From Halomonadaceae bacterium T82-2 (GTDB lineage Bacteria > Pseudomonadota > Gammaproteobacteria > Pseudomonadales > Halomonadaceae): a stretch of DNA of 64,000 nucleotides. Position numbers and translations under genes: made by a program. The notes under the pieces are model-generated. The model had not been told where the DNA came from, searched no databases, and saw nothing but the letters and a program-made list of their open reading frames with translations. Below are positions 37,296 to 45,013 of the stretch, piece by piece (position 1 is the stretch's first letter; each line of letters opens with the position of its first letter). The DNA lies in assembly GCA_001577635.1 (NCBI GenBank), contig LSBP01000001.1, forward strand, positions 310,001-374,000. The letters run 5' to 3'.

Positions 37296-38329
37296 CGCCG
37301 GACCTCGATCAGTGCCTCACCCTCGGCCTTCAGGCACTCGCCGAACGGCGCGAGCGTGACCCCGTGGGCCCGGCCGATGCGTTCCACGTCGTAGGCATAG
37401 GCCGGGTCCACCGCCAGCAGCAGGCCGCCGGAGGTCTGCGGGTCGCACAGCCACTGCCAGTGGGCGTCGTCCATCGTCGGCAGGCTCGTGCCCAGCGCCT
37501 GGCGGTTGCGCGCGCTGCCACCGGGCACCGCGCCCTGGCGGCGGTACGACTCGGCCTCGGCCAGCCGCGGCAGGCGGCGGAAGTCGATGCGCGCCTTGAC
37601 GCCACTGGCGCTGCACACCTCGCTGAGATGCCCGGCCAGGCCGAAGCCGGTGACGTCGGTCATGGCATGCACGCCGGCCACCTTGGCCAGATCGACGCCC
37701 ATGTCGTTGGCCTTGAGCATGGTTTCCCGCGCCAGCCCCTGATGCCCGGGCTCGAGCAGGCCGCGCTTTTCCGCCGTGGTCAAAAGCCCCACGCCCAGCG
37801 GCTTGGTGAGATACAGCAGGTCCCCCGGCCGGGCACCCTTGTTGAGCTTGAGATGCTCGAGGTCGACCAGGCCGTTGACCGACAGCCCGAAGATCGGCTC
37901 CGGCGCGTCGATCGAATGCCCGCCGGCCAGCGCCAGCCCCAGCTCGCGACATACCGCCTGAGCGCCGGCCACCACGTCGCCGGCGACGTCGGCGCCGAGC
38001 TTGTCGAGCGGCCAGCCGAGGATACCCAGCGCCATCACCGGGCGCCCACCCATGGCGTAGACGTCGCTGATGGCGTTGGTGGCGGCGATGCGGCCGAAGT
38101 CGAAGGGATCATCGACGATCGGCATGAAGAAATCGGTGGTGGCGATCAGCCCGCGGCCGTCGCCCAGATCGTACACCGCCGCGTCCTCGCGACCCTGATT
38201 GCCGACGATCAGCCGGGCGTTGCTGGCTCCCGGGCCCGCCTTGGCAAGGATGCCGTCGAGCACGTCGGGGGCGATCTTGCAGCCGCAGCCGGCTCCGTGG
38301 CTGTACTGGGTCAGGCGAATGGCGCTCAT
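37292..38329 (-). CDS. selD: Selenide, water dikinase (selenophosphate synthase)
   Basis: A 345-residue SelD that uses ATP and selenide to make selenophosphate. The N-terminus RLTQYSHGAGCGCKIAPDVL holds the catalytic cysteine (Cys15) and lysine (Lys18), equivalent to Cys17 and Lys20 of E. coli; it is the Cys form, not the Sec form. GDGRGLIATTDFFMPIVDDP and TDVTGFGLAGHL are nucleotide and metal motifs. The overlap with selU suggests the selenium is used chiefly for tRNA in this locus; selA, selB and selC are not seen. Confidence 0.96.
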   Translation of the reverse strand: MSAIRLTQYSHGAGCGCKIAPDVLDGILAKAGPGASNARLIVGNQGREDAAVYDLGDGRGLIATTDFFMPIVDDPFDFGRIAATNAISDVYAMGGRPVMALGILGWPLDKLGADVAGDVVAGAQAVCRELGLALAGGHSIDAPEPIFGLSVNGLVDLEHLKLNKGARPGDLLYLTKPLGVGLLTTAEKRGLLEPGHQGLARETMLKANDMGVDLAKVAGVHAMTDVTGFGLAGHLSEVCSASGVKARIDFRRLPRLAEAESYRRQGAVPGGSARNRQALGTSLPTMDDAHWQWLCDPQTSGGLLLAVDPAYAYDVERIGRAHGVTLAPFGECLKAEGEALIEVRR

Positions 38330-38450
38330 GCTGTTCTCCTCGTTCGAACCTGTGACAATTCTACGTCAAGCGCGTCGGCGGCGGGATGGCTATAGCAGGG
38401 CTATCACAGATAGCTGCAGCATCGCTCGGGCTGACCGGCGGCCGGTCTAC

Positions 38451-38533
38451 GAGGGGCGCTATGAACCCTTCCATGGGCGCTACTTTGGCCATCCATGGCC
38501 AAAAACCCCCTCTACGACCTGCCCCCGGCGCCC
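38451..38533. repeat. Structured intergenic repeat, copy 1 (between selD and radA)
   Basis: About 83 bases that match copy 2 at 40098-40180 along their whole length. Its core is a hairpin TTTGGCCAT-CC-ATGGCCAAA (38484-38503). The ends contain GGGCGCT at the left and GGCGCCC at the right, which could pair. The stem sequence differs from copy 2 while pairing is preserved, so the fold rather than the sequence seems to be constrained. Confidence 0.8.
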
Positions 38534-38564
38534 TCGACATAGCCAACGGTGATTACTCTGATGG

Positions 38565-39947
38565 CTACAGGGCTTCCAGGGCATCGGCCAGCTTGTCCAC
38601 GGCGATCACCTCCATCCCCTCGGGCGACTGCCGCGGGGCGTTGCCGCGGGGCACGATGGCCCGGGTGAAGCCGTGCTTGGCGGCCTCGACGATGCGCTCC
38701 TGGCCGCTGGGCACCGGGCGAATCTCGCCGGACAGCCCGACCTCGCCGAATACCACCAGCTCGCGCGGCAGCGGGCGGTTCTGCAGGCTCGACACCACCG
38801 CCAGCAGCACCGCCAGGTCGGCGCTGGTCTCGAGCACCTTGACCCCGCCGACCACGTTGAGGAAGACGTCCTGATCGCCGGTGAACAGCCCGCCGTGGCG
38901 GTGCAGCACGGCCAGCAGCATGGCCAGCCGGTTGGGATCGAGCCCCACCGCGACACGGCGCGGATTGCCCAGCGCCGACTCGTCGAGCAGCGCCTGCACC
39001 TCGACCAGGATCGGCCGGGTGCCCTCCCAGACCACCATCACCAGGCTGCCGGCGGCCTGCTCCTCGCCCCGCGAGAGGAAGATCGCGCTGGGATTCTTGA
39101 CCTCCTTGAGGCCCTGCTCGAGCATCGCGAACACACCCAGCTCATTGACCGCGCCGAAGCGGTTCTTCTGGCCGCGCAGGGTGCGAAAGCGCGAGTCGCT
39201 GCCGCCCTCGAGCAGCAGCGAGGCGTCGATCATGTGCTCGAGCACCTTGGGGCCGGCCAGCGAGCCGTCCTTGGTGACATGGCCCACCAGCAGCAGCACG
39301 GTGCTCGAGCCCTTGGCGAAGCGCGTCAGCGCCGCCGCCGACTCGCGCACCTGGGCCACGCCGCCCGGCGCCGAGGAAATGTCCTCGAGGTGCATGGTCT
39401 GGATCGAGTCGATGATCAGCACGTCGGGCCGTTCGCGCTCGGCGACGCCGAGAATCGTCTCGATGCTGGTCTCGGCGAGCATCTTCAGCCCCTGGGTGGG
39501 CAGCTGAAGACGGTGGGCGCGCATCGCCACCTGCGACAGCGACTCCTCGCCGGTGACGTAGAGTACGCTGCGCTGCTGGGCCAACTTGCAGGCGGTCTGC
39601 AGCAGCAGGGTCGACTTGCCGGCGCCGGGGTGACCGCCCAGCAGCACCGCCGAGCCGGGCACCAGTCCGCCGCCCAGAACCCGGTCGAACTCGCCGAAGG
39701 TGGACGAGAAGCGCGGCACCTCGCTGAGATCGACGCTGCCCAGGTCGACCACCTCGCGGGACAGCGCCCCGGCATAGCCGCCACGGCCGGTCGCCCCGGC
39801 GGTACTCGCCGTCGCGCCCGGGCGCGCGGGCGCCAGGCGCACCTCGCTGAGCGTGTTCCACTCGCGGCAGCTCGAGCACTGCCCCTGCCACTTGGTGTAT
39901 TCGGCACCGCACTCGGTGCACACGAAGGCACTCTTCGCTCTGGCCAT
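38565..39947 (-). CDS. radA: DNA repair protein RadA (Sms)
   Basis: A 460-residue protein with all RadA parts. The N-terminal zinc finger is CTECGAEYTKWQGQCSSC, the RecA-like ATPase has Walker A GGHPGAGKSTLL, and the RadA-specific motif is KNRFGAVNELGVFAM. The Lon-like C-terminal domain reads GVKVLETSADLAVLLAVVSS. It is a hexameric helicase that promotes branch migration at recombination intermediates. It lies alone on the minus strand with a structured repeat on either side. Confidence 0.96.
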   Translation of the reverse strand: MARAKSAFVCTECGAEYTKWQGQCSSCREWNTLSEVRLAPARPGATASTAGATGRGGYAGALSREVVDLGSVDLSEVPRFSSTFGEFDRVLGGGLVPGSAVLLGGHPGAGKSTLLLQTACKLAQQRSVLYVTGEESLSQVAMRAHRLQLPTQGLKMLAETSIETILGVAERERPDVLIIDSIQTMHLEDISSAPGGVAQVRESAAALTRFAKGSSTVLLLVGHVTKDGSLAGPKVLEHMIDASLLLEGGSDSRFRTLRGQKNRFGAVNELGVFAMLEQGLKEVKNPSAIFLSRGEEQAAGSLVMVVWEGTRPILVEVQALLDESALGNPRRVAVGLDPNRLAMLLAVLHRHGGLFTGDQDVFLNVVGGVKVLETSADLAVLLAVVSSLQNRPLPRELVVFGEVGLSGEIRPVPSGQERIVEAAKHGFTRAIVPRGNAPRQSPEGMEVIAVDKLADALEAL

Positions 39948-40097
39948 GACGACTCTTGATCAGCGGAATGGGCGGGAAACGGGCACGCAACGACAGGGGC
40001 GGCCCGCAGGCCGCCCCGTCATGCGCTACCAACCGGGTCTGAAACTCTTTTCACAATTCATCAGGCGGGAGTGGGCTTTCCCGGCTGCAAGGCTTCG

Positions 40098-40180
40098 CGA
40101 GGGCGCTGTAAACCCATCCTTGGGCGCTACCTTTGCCATCCATGGCAAAGGACCCTCGTTCCGCCTTGCCCCCGGCGCCC
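40098..40180. repeat. Structured intergenic repeat, copy 2 (between radA and the NlpE-like gene)
   Basis: The partner of copy 1. The hairpin is CCTTTGCCAT-CC-ATGGCAAAGG (40130-40151), ten pairs around a two-base loop. Compared with copy 1, both sides of the stem have changed in step. The GGGCGCT pair and GGCGCCC end are also present. It is intergenic in both places. Confidence 0.8.
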
Positions 40181-40208
40181 ATCTCCGAAGGAAACTGGGA
40201 AAAGGGTG

Positions 40209-40682
40209 TTACTGGCCGGTCTGGCTGCCCTGGCGCGTCAACCGCAGCGCCTCGCCGTTCTGGAAGCGGCGCTTCTGCGGGTCGATCAACTCCAGGGTGT
40301 CGGGGTTGAGCTTGAGGAAGTAGTAGACCTGCCCCTCGCCGTCCGGCGTCAGCTCGTAGACGGTGGCCTCGGGGTCGCTGTCGGTGCCGCTGAGCACGTC
40401 CCACTGCCCTTCGTAGTGCTCGGTGGGCGGATTCTGCGGGTGCTCGCGATAGCTGGCATCCAGCTGGAAGGTGCGATCGGCATCGCTGGCCTGCTCGTCA
40501 CCCTTGAGCGCGACCGTGATGTCGATGCCCGCGCAGTTGCGGCACGGCAGCGTCCCCTCGTAGACGGCCGCCTGTTCGGCTGTGGCCGGCGCGCCCGGCG
40601 CCGTGCCCTGCTGGGTACCGGTGGCACACCCTGCCAGCAGCGCCAGCATCGCGGAACCGGCCAGCAACGTCCTGATCTGCAT
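40209..40682 (-). CDS. NlpE-like copper-resistance lipoprotein
   Basis: ATG at 40682 starts a 157-residue lipoprotein with signal RTLLAGSAMLALLAGC; the LLAGC lipobox places the acylated Cys at residue 19. After a Pro/Ala-rich linker, the NlpE N-terminal motif follows: YEGTLPCRNCAGIDITVAL, including the CxxC pair. Then come HYEGQWDVLSGTDSDPEATV and KLNPDTLELIDPQKRRF. It lacks the C-terminal OB domain of E. coli NlpE. NlpE senses envelope stress and copper through the Cpx system; here the role is inferred. Likely outer-membrane anchored. Confidence 0.85.
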   Translation of the reverse strand: MQIRTLLAGSAMLALLAGCATGTQQGTAPGAPATAEQAAVYEGTLPCRNCAGIDITVALKGDEQASDADRTFQLDASYREHPQNPPTEHYEGQWDVLSGTDSDPEATVYELTPDGEGQVYYFLKLNPDTLELIDPQKRRFQNGEALRLTRQGSQTGQ

Positions 40683-40780
40683 GTGAGTCCTCCTAACCTG
40701 TGAGCGTGAGCCGCCGTGGCGACATCCTGCCCACAGGATAGCGGCAAGCCACGCGGCTGGACAGCCCCGTGGCCGCCGGG

Positions 40781-41878
40781 TCAATCGAGCGTCGGGTAAT
40801 CGGTATAACCTTCGGCGCCGCCGCCGTAGAAGGTTGCCGGGTCCGGCTCGTTGAGCGGTGCCTCACGGCGGAAGCGCTCGACGAGATCCGGGTTGGCGAT
40901 GTAGGGCCGACCAAAGGCCGCGGCGTCCCCCAGACCGTCGCCGATCAGCACCTCGGCCCGCTCGGCGGTGTAATGACCGCAGTAGATCAGCACGCCGTGG
41001 AAGCGCTCGCGCAGGTCGCGCCGGAAGGCGTCGGTCAGCTGCGGGCCTTCGCCGGTCCAGTCCGGCTCGTTGATGTGCAGATAGGCGATGCCGCGCCGCG
41101 AGAGCTGCTCGGCCAGGTAGTGCATCATCGCTTCCGGCTCATCGTCGGACAGGCCGAAGATCTCGATGAACGGCGACAGGCGGATGCCCACCCGGTCGGC
41201 GCCCATCACCTCGCTGACCGCGTCGACCACCTCGAGCACCAGCCGCGCGCGATTGACCACGCTGCCGCCGTAACGGTCGGTGCGCCGGTTGGCGCCGGTG
41301 GCCAGGAACTGCTGCAGCAGGTAGGCGTTGGCGGCATGCACCTCGACCATGTCGAAGCCGGCGCGCTTGGCGCGTCTGGCCGCCTGACGGTAGTCGTCGA
41401 TGAGCGCCGGAATCTCGTCGAGTTCCAGCGCCCGCGGAGTGCTCACCGGGTAGCGTCCGGCGCTGCCGTCGGGGAATTCGGCGAAGCATTCGGCCCCTTC
41501 GCCGCGCAGGGCGCTCGGCGCCACCGGCTGACGCCCTTCGGGCTGGACAATCTCGTGGGAGACTCGGCCCACGTGCCAGAGCTGCAGCGCCATGCGGCCG
41601 CCGGCATCGTGCACGGCCTTGACCACCTTGCGCCAGCCGGCCTCCTGGGCATCGGTATAGATCCCCGGGGTATAGACGTAGCCCCGCGCGGTGGGCGAGA
41701 TGTTGGTGGCTTCACTGATGATCAGCCCGGCGCCGGCGCGCTGGGCATAGTACTCGGCCTGCAGGTCGCCGGGCACGCTGTCCGGGGTGCGGGCACGGGT
41801 CAGCGGCGCCATGATCACCCGGTTGGGCAGGGTCAGGCGGCCGATGTCCAGGGGGGAAAGCAGTGTCTCGTGCGCCAT
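40781..41878 (-). CDS. nemA: Old Yellow Enzyme-family alkene reductase
   Basis: A 365-residue FMN-binding barrel. The N-terminus TLLSPLDIGRLTLPNRVIMAPLTRAR, the FMN/substrate motif LWHVGRVSHE, the active-site residues in VEVHAANAYLLQQFLATGAN then RRTDRYGGS, and FGRPYIANPDLVERF at the C-terminus are all typical of NemA/xenobiotic reductases. It uses NAD(P)H to reduce activated C=C bonds such as N-ethylmaleimide and nitrate esters. AAGGAGAG precedes the start. It is next to hmp, on the same strand but 132 bases apart. Confidence 0.92.
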   Translation of the reverse strand: MAHETLLSPLDIGRLTLPNRVIMAPLTRARTPDSVPGDLQAEYYAQRAGAGLIISEATNISPTARGYVYTPGIYTDAQEAGWRKVVKAVHDAGGRMALQLWHVGRVSHEIVQPEGRQPVAPSALRGEGAECFAEFPDGSAGRYPVSTPRALELDEIPALIDDYRQAARRAKRAGFDMVEVHAANAYLLQQFLATGANRRTDRYGGSVVNRARLVLEVVDAVSEVMGADRVGIRLSPFIEIFGLSDDEPEAMMHYLAEQLSRRGIAYLHINEPDWTGEGPQLTDAFRRDLRERFHGVLIYCGHYTAERAEVLIGDGLGDAAAFGRPYIANPDLVERFRREAPLNEPDPATFYGGGAEGYTDYPTLD

Positions 41879-42010
41879 GGTCTCTCCTTGGCCAGTCTCG
41901 TCATGAGTGGTGGAGGGAACATGGCGCTCGTTAGAGCCCTAATCAATGGCCGGCCATCATAGTTTTTTCCTATCCCGTGATCGGGTGGCACCATGAGGCC
42001 GGCCGGCGCC

Positions 42011-43189
42011 TTACGCCGCCAACGGCTGGGTCGGGCCGAAGGTCTCGAAGCGACGCTTCGCCTCGGGCACGTCCAGCGCGGCCAGTTCGGCGTTGACGTG
42101 GCTCATGAAGCCCTGCGGACCGACGATGTAGCACAGGGTCTGCTGCCCCGGCAGGTAGCGGGCCAGCAGCGCGCGGTCGACGAAACCGGCGTGATCCGGG
42201 GCATCGCTCTCGCGCGGCGCCTCGTAGAGGGTGACGGCCTTGAACTGCTGCGGATAGCGCGCCTCGAGGGCGGCCACTTCATCGGCAAAGGCGTGCACGC
42301 TGCCGTCGCGGGCGGCATGCAGATAGGTGACCTGGCGACCCTGTGCCAGCGCCTCGTCGGCCAGCGACAGCATCGGTGTCTGGCCCACGCCGCCGCTGAT
42401 CAGCATCACCGGTTCGGCCCCTGCCTCCAGCGTCAGGTCGCCCGACGGCGGCAGCAGCTCGAGCCGCGCACCCTCGCTCATCGCTTCATGGAAGTGCTGG
42501 CTGACCCGGCCGCCCGGCTCGCGCTTGATCGACAGCCGGTAGGTCTTGCCGTTGGGCGGCGCGGACAGGCTGTAGTGGCGGTACACCGGCTCACCGTCGA
42601 TGGTCAGCTTGACGCCGATGAACTGCCCCGGACGGAAGTCGGCCACCTGGCCGCCGTCCTCGGGCGCCAGAACGAAGGAGCGGATCTCGGCGCTCTCGTC
42701 ACGGGTCTCGGCGACGCGGAAGGCGCGGGCCCCCTGCCAGCCGCCGGGGCGCGAGGCGAATTCCTGATAGGCTTCCGCCTCCAGCTCGATCAGCAGGCCG
42801 GCCAGCTCCTCGTAGACGCCCTGCCAGGCGGCGGCGATCTCGGGCGTGACGGCATCACCCAGCACCTCGCCGATCGCCGCCATCAGGCACTCGCCGACGA
42901 TCGGGTACTGGTCGGGGCGGATGCCCAGCGAGATGTGCTTGCCGACCACCAGCGACAGTGACGCCTTGGCCTGCTCGCGATCGCCACGCAGCTGCACGTA
43001 GCGCAGCACCGAGCCGGCCAGGGCGCGCGGCTGGCCACCGCTGGCCTGGTGGGCGGCGTTGAACAGCGCCTTGACTTCCGGGTAGCGCTCGAACATCAGC
43101 GGGTAGAAGCGCGAGGTGATCGCCTCGAGATTGGCGGCGACGACGGGGGCGGTGGCGGCGACCAGCTCTTCCTGTTGCGGGGTCAGCAT
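42011..43189 (-). CDS. hmp: Flavohaemoglobin (nitric oxide dioxygenase)
   Basis: A 392-residue Hmp. The globin domain covers residues 1-140, with the proximal His in VVGKHISLGIRPDQYPIVGE. The FAD domain has EPVYRHYSLSAPPNGKTYRL, and the NAD domain has VMLISGGVGQTPMLSLAD. It oxidises NO to nitrate using O2 and NAD(P)H. Upstream lies a perfect sigma-54 promoter and the divergent norR gene, so induction by NO is predicted. CAGGAG precedes the ATG. Confidence 0.97.
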   Translation of the reverse strand: MLTPQQEELVAATAPVVAANLEAITSRFYPLMFERYPEVKALFNAAHQASGGQPRALAGSVLRYVQLRGDREQAKASLSLVVGKHISLGIRPDQYPIVGECLMAAIGEVLGDAVTPEIAAAWQGVYEELAGLLIELEAEAYQEFASRPGGWQGARAFRVAETRDESAEIRSFVLAPEDGGQVADFRPGQFIGVKLTIDGEPVYRHYSLSAPPNGKTYRLSIKREPGGRVSQHFHEAMSEGARLELLPPSGDLTLEAGAEPVMLISGGVGQTPMLSLADEALAQGRQVTYLHAARDGSVHAFADEVAALEARYPQQFKAVTLYEAPRESDAPDHAGFVDRALLARYLPGQQTLCYIVGPQGFMSHVNAELAALDVPEAKRRFETFGPTQPLAA

Positions 43190-43230
43190 GCGTGAAACTC
43201 CTGAACTGAGGATGATGACGCCCTACCCTT

Positions 43231-43246
43231 CGCAAGGCACGTGCCA
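43231..43246 (-). promoter_or_regulatory. hmp: Sigma-54 promoter of hmp
   Basis: On the minus strand the 16 bases read TGGCACGTGCCTTGCG: a consensus TGGCAC, five bases, then TTGC. The site is 42 bases upstream of the hmp start and points into hmp. Confidence 0.88.
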
Positions 43247-43365
43247 TCCCCCAGGCCCCGCGACAGCCTGCCGCAGCCTGCCTTGCAGGCCGCGTGCCAA
43301 CGGCGCTGGAACGGCGCGAGGGGCCGGGCACCCGGCGGCGCGGGCCACATGCCAGGCTCGTTGCT

Positions 43366-43428
43366 GTACAAATGACAGCCTTTTTGTTGTCATTCCGACA
43401 GAAACACCGCAAGGAGTGTCAGAATGAC
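43366..43428. promoter_or_regulatory. Three NorR-type binding sites (GT-N7-AC)
   Basis: GT-N7-AC occurs at 43366-43376 (GTACAAATGAC), 43389-43399 (GTCATTCCGAC) and 43418-43428 (GTCAGAATGAC). The consensus NorR site is GT-N7-AC, and three tandem sites are needed at the E. coli norVW enhancer. The spacings (23 and 29 bases) and distance from the hmp promoter (about 130-185 bases) suit a sigma-54 enhancer. The third site covers the norR start codon, suggesting self-repression. Confidence 0.75.
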
Positions 43429-44995
43429 ACGCTTCTATCAGGCACTGCGGGCGCTGCTGACCCGGCTGGCCGACGGCGCCCCGCCCGAGACTCTGCCCGA
43501 CGGCTGGTCGGATCTGCTCGGCACCCTGGTGGGCGACTACCCGGCCGATGCCAGCACCCTGATGGTCGCCACCGATACGGGACTGCAGCCGGTGGCGGTG
43601 CTGGGCCTGCCCGCCGACGTGCGCGGCCGCCACTTCGCCCTCGCCGACCATCCGCGCCTGGCCGCCATCGCCAGCCACGACGCGGTGTGCCGCTTCCCGC
43701 CCGACAGCCCCCTGCCCGACCCCTTCGACGGCCTGCTCGACGAGGCGCTGAGCACGGTGCACGACTGCCTGGGTGTGGCGCTGCGCGACGGCGAGCGGTT
43801 GCTCGGGGTGCTGACGCTGGATGCCCTCGAGGCCGGACGGCTCGAGACGCTCGACGACGAGGAGCTGCTGGCCAAGGCGCATCTGCTGGCTACCTGCCTG
43901 CGCCTGGCCAGCCAGCTCAATCAGACCCGCTCGCGGCTCAGCGAGGCCCTCGACCAGGAGCGTCAGCCGCAGCCGGCCATGCACTGGAACAGCCCGGCCA
44001 TGCGACGCCTCGACGAGACTATCGATCTGGTGGCGCCCACCGACATGTGCGTGCTGCTGCAGGGCGAGACGGGGGTCGGCAAGGAGCGCGTGGTACGCGC
44101 CCTGCACGCCCGCTCGAACCGCCACCAGGGCCCGCTGGTCCAGGTCAACTGTGCCAGCCTGCCGGAGTCGCTGATCGAGAGCGAGCTGTTCGGTCACCGG
44201 CGCGGCGCCTTTTCCGGGGCGATTCAGGACCATCGCGGCCACTTCGCCATGGCCGACGGCGGCACGCTGATGCTCGACGAGATCGGGGAACTGCCGCTGG
44301 CCCTGCAGCCCAAGTTGCTGCGCGCCCTGCAGGAGGGCGAGATCCAGCCGCTGGGCAGCGAGCGCGTGCAGCGCGTGGATGTGCGGGTGATTGCCGTGAC
44401 CAACCGCGACCTGGCCGCGGAGGCCGCCGCCGGGCGCTTTCGCGAGGACCTCTACCACCGGCTCAGCGCCTTCCCCCTCCAGGTGCCGCCGCTGCGCGAG
44501 CGCCGCGAGGATCTGCCGCTGCTGGCCGGTCACTTCCTCGCCGACAACCGGGTGCGCCTGGGCATCGGCAACCTGCGCCTGTCGGCCGACGCCGAGGCGG
44601 CACTGGCGGCCTGGCACTGGCCCGGCAACGTCCGTGAGCTGGAACACACCCTGGGACGTGCCGCGCTGCGGGCGCTGGGCGACAGCCTGGGCGAGGCCGG
44701 CGGACGGGACCCCGATACCCGGCGTCAGGCCGTGGTGCGCATCACCCGCGAGCACCTCGACCTGCCCGACACGGCCGCACCGGCACCGGCCGCGCCAACA
44801 GCCGCCGAGCGGGGGCCGGCCGGCACGACCGACAGGCCCGACGAGCCACTGCGCCCGGCCACCGAGCGCTTCCAGCGGCGCTACATCGCCGCGGCCCTCG
44901 ACGCCCACGACGGCAACTGGTCGGCCACTGCCCGCGCACTGGGTGTGGACGGCGGCAACCTGCACCGCCTCGCCCGGCGCCTGGGGCTCAAGTAA
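43424..44995 (+). CDS. norR: NO-responsive sigma-54 activator NorR
   Basis: A 523-residue activator. Residues 1-175 are a GAF domain with NorR-type iron ligands in SPLPDPFDGLLDEAL and VHDCLGVAL. The AAA+ domain has Walker A GETGVGKE near residue 214 and sigma-54 loop GAFSGA near 261, where Ser replaces the usual Thr. Walker B is GGTLMLDEIGEL. The C-terminal Fis-type HTH is NWSATARALGVDGGNLHRLAR. NO binds the GAF iron and frees the ATPase. It is divergent from hmp. AAGGAG lies 7 bases before the ATG. An FhpR name would also fit. Confidence 0.93.
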   Translation: MTRFYQALRALLTRLADGAPPETLPDGWSDLLGTLVGDYPADASTLMVATDTGLQPVAVLGLPADVRGRHFALADHPRLAAIASHDAVCRFPPDSPLPDPFDGLLDEALSTVHDCLGVALRDGERLLGVLTLDALEAGRLETLDDEELLAKAHLLATCLRLASQLNQTRSRLSEALDQERQPQPAMHWNSPAMRRLDETIDLVAPTDMCVLLQGETGVGKERVVRALHARSNRHQGPLVQVNCASLPESLIESELFGHRRGAFSGAIQDHRGHFAMADGGTLMLDEIGELPLALQPKLLRALQEGEIQPLGSERVQRVDVRVIAVTNRDLAAEAAAGRFREDLYHRLSAFPLQVPPLRERREDLPLLAGHFLADNRVRLGIGNLRLSADAEAALAAWHWPGNVRELEHTLGRAALRALGDSLGEAGGRDPDTRRQAVVRITREHLDLPDTAAPAPAAPTAAERGPAGTTDRPDEPLRPATERFQRRYIAAALDAHDGNWSATARALGVDGGNLHRLARRLGLK

Positions 44996-45013
44996 CCCTT
45001 CTCTCCCCCGGGG

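Noticed and set aside
43270..43300. A second sigma-54 promoter for hmp
   Set aside because: TGGCACGCGGCCTGCA has a good -24 element but CTGC instead of TTGC at -12; the site at 43231-43246 is perfect and better placed.
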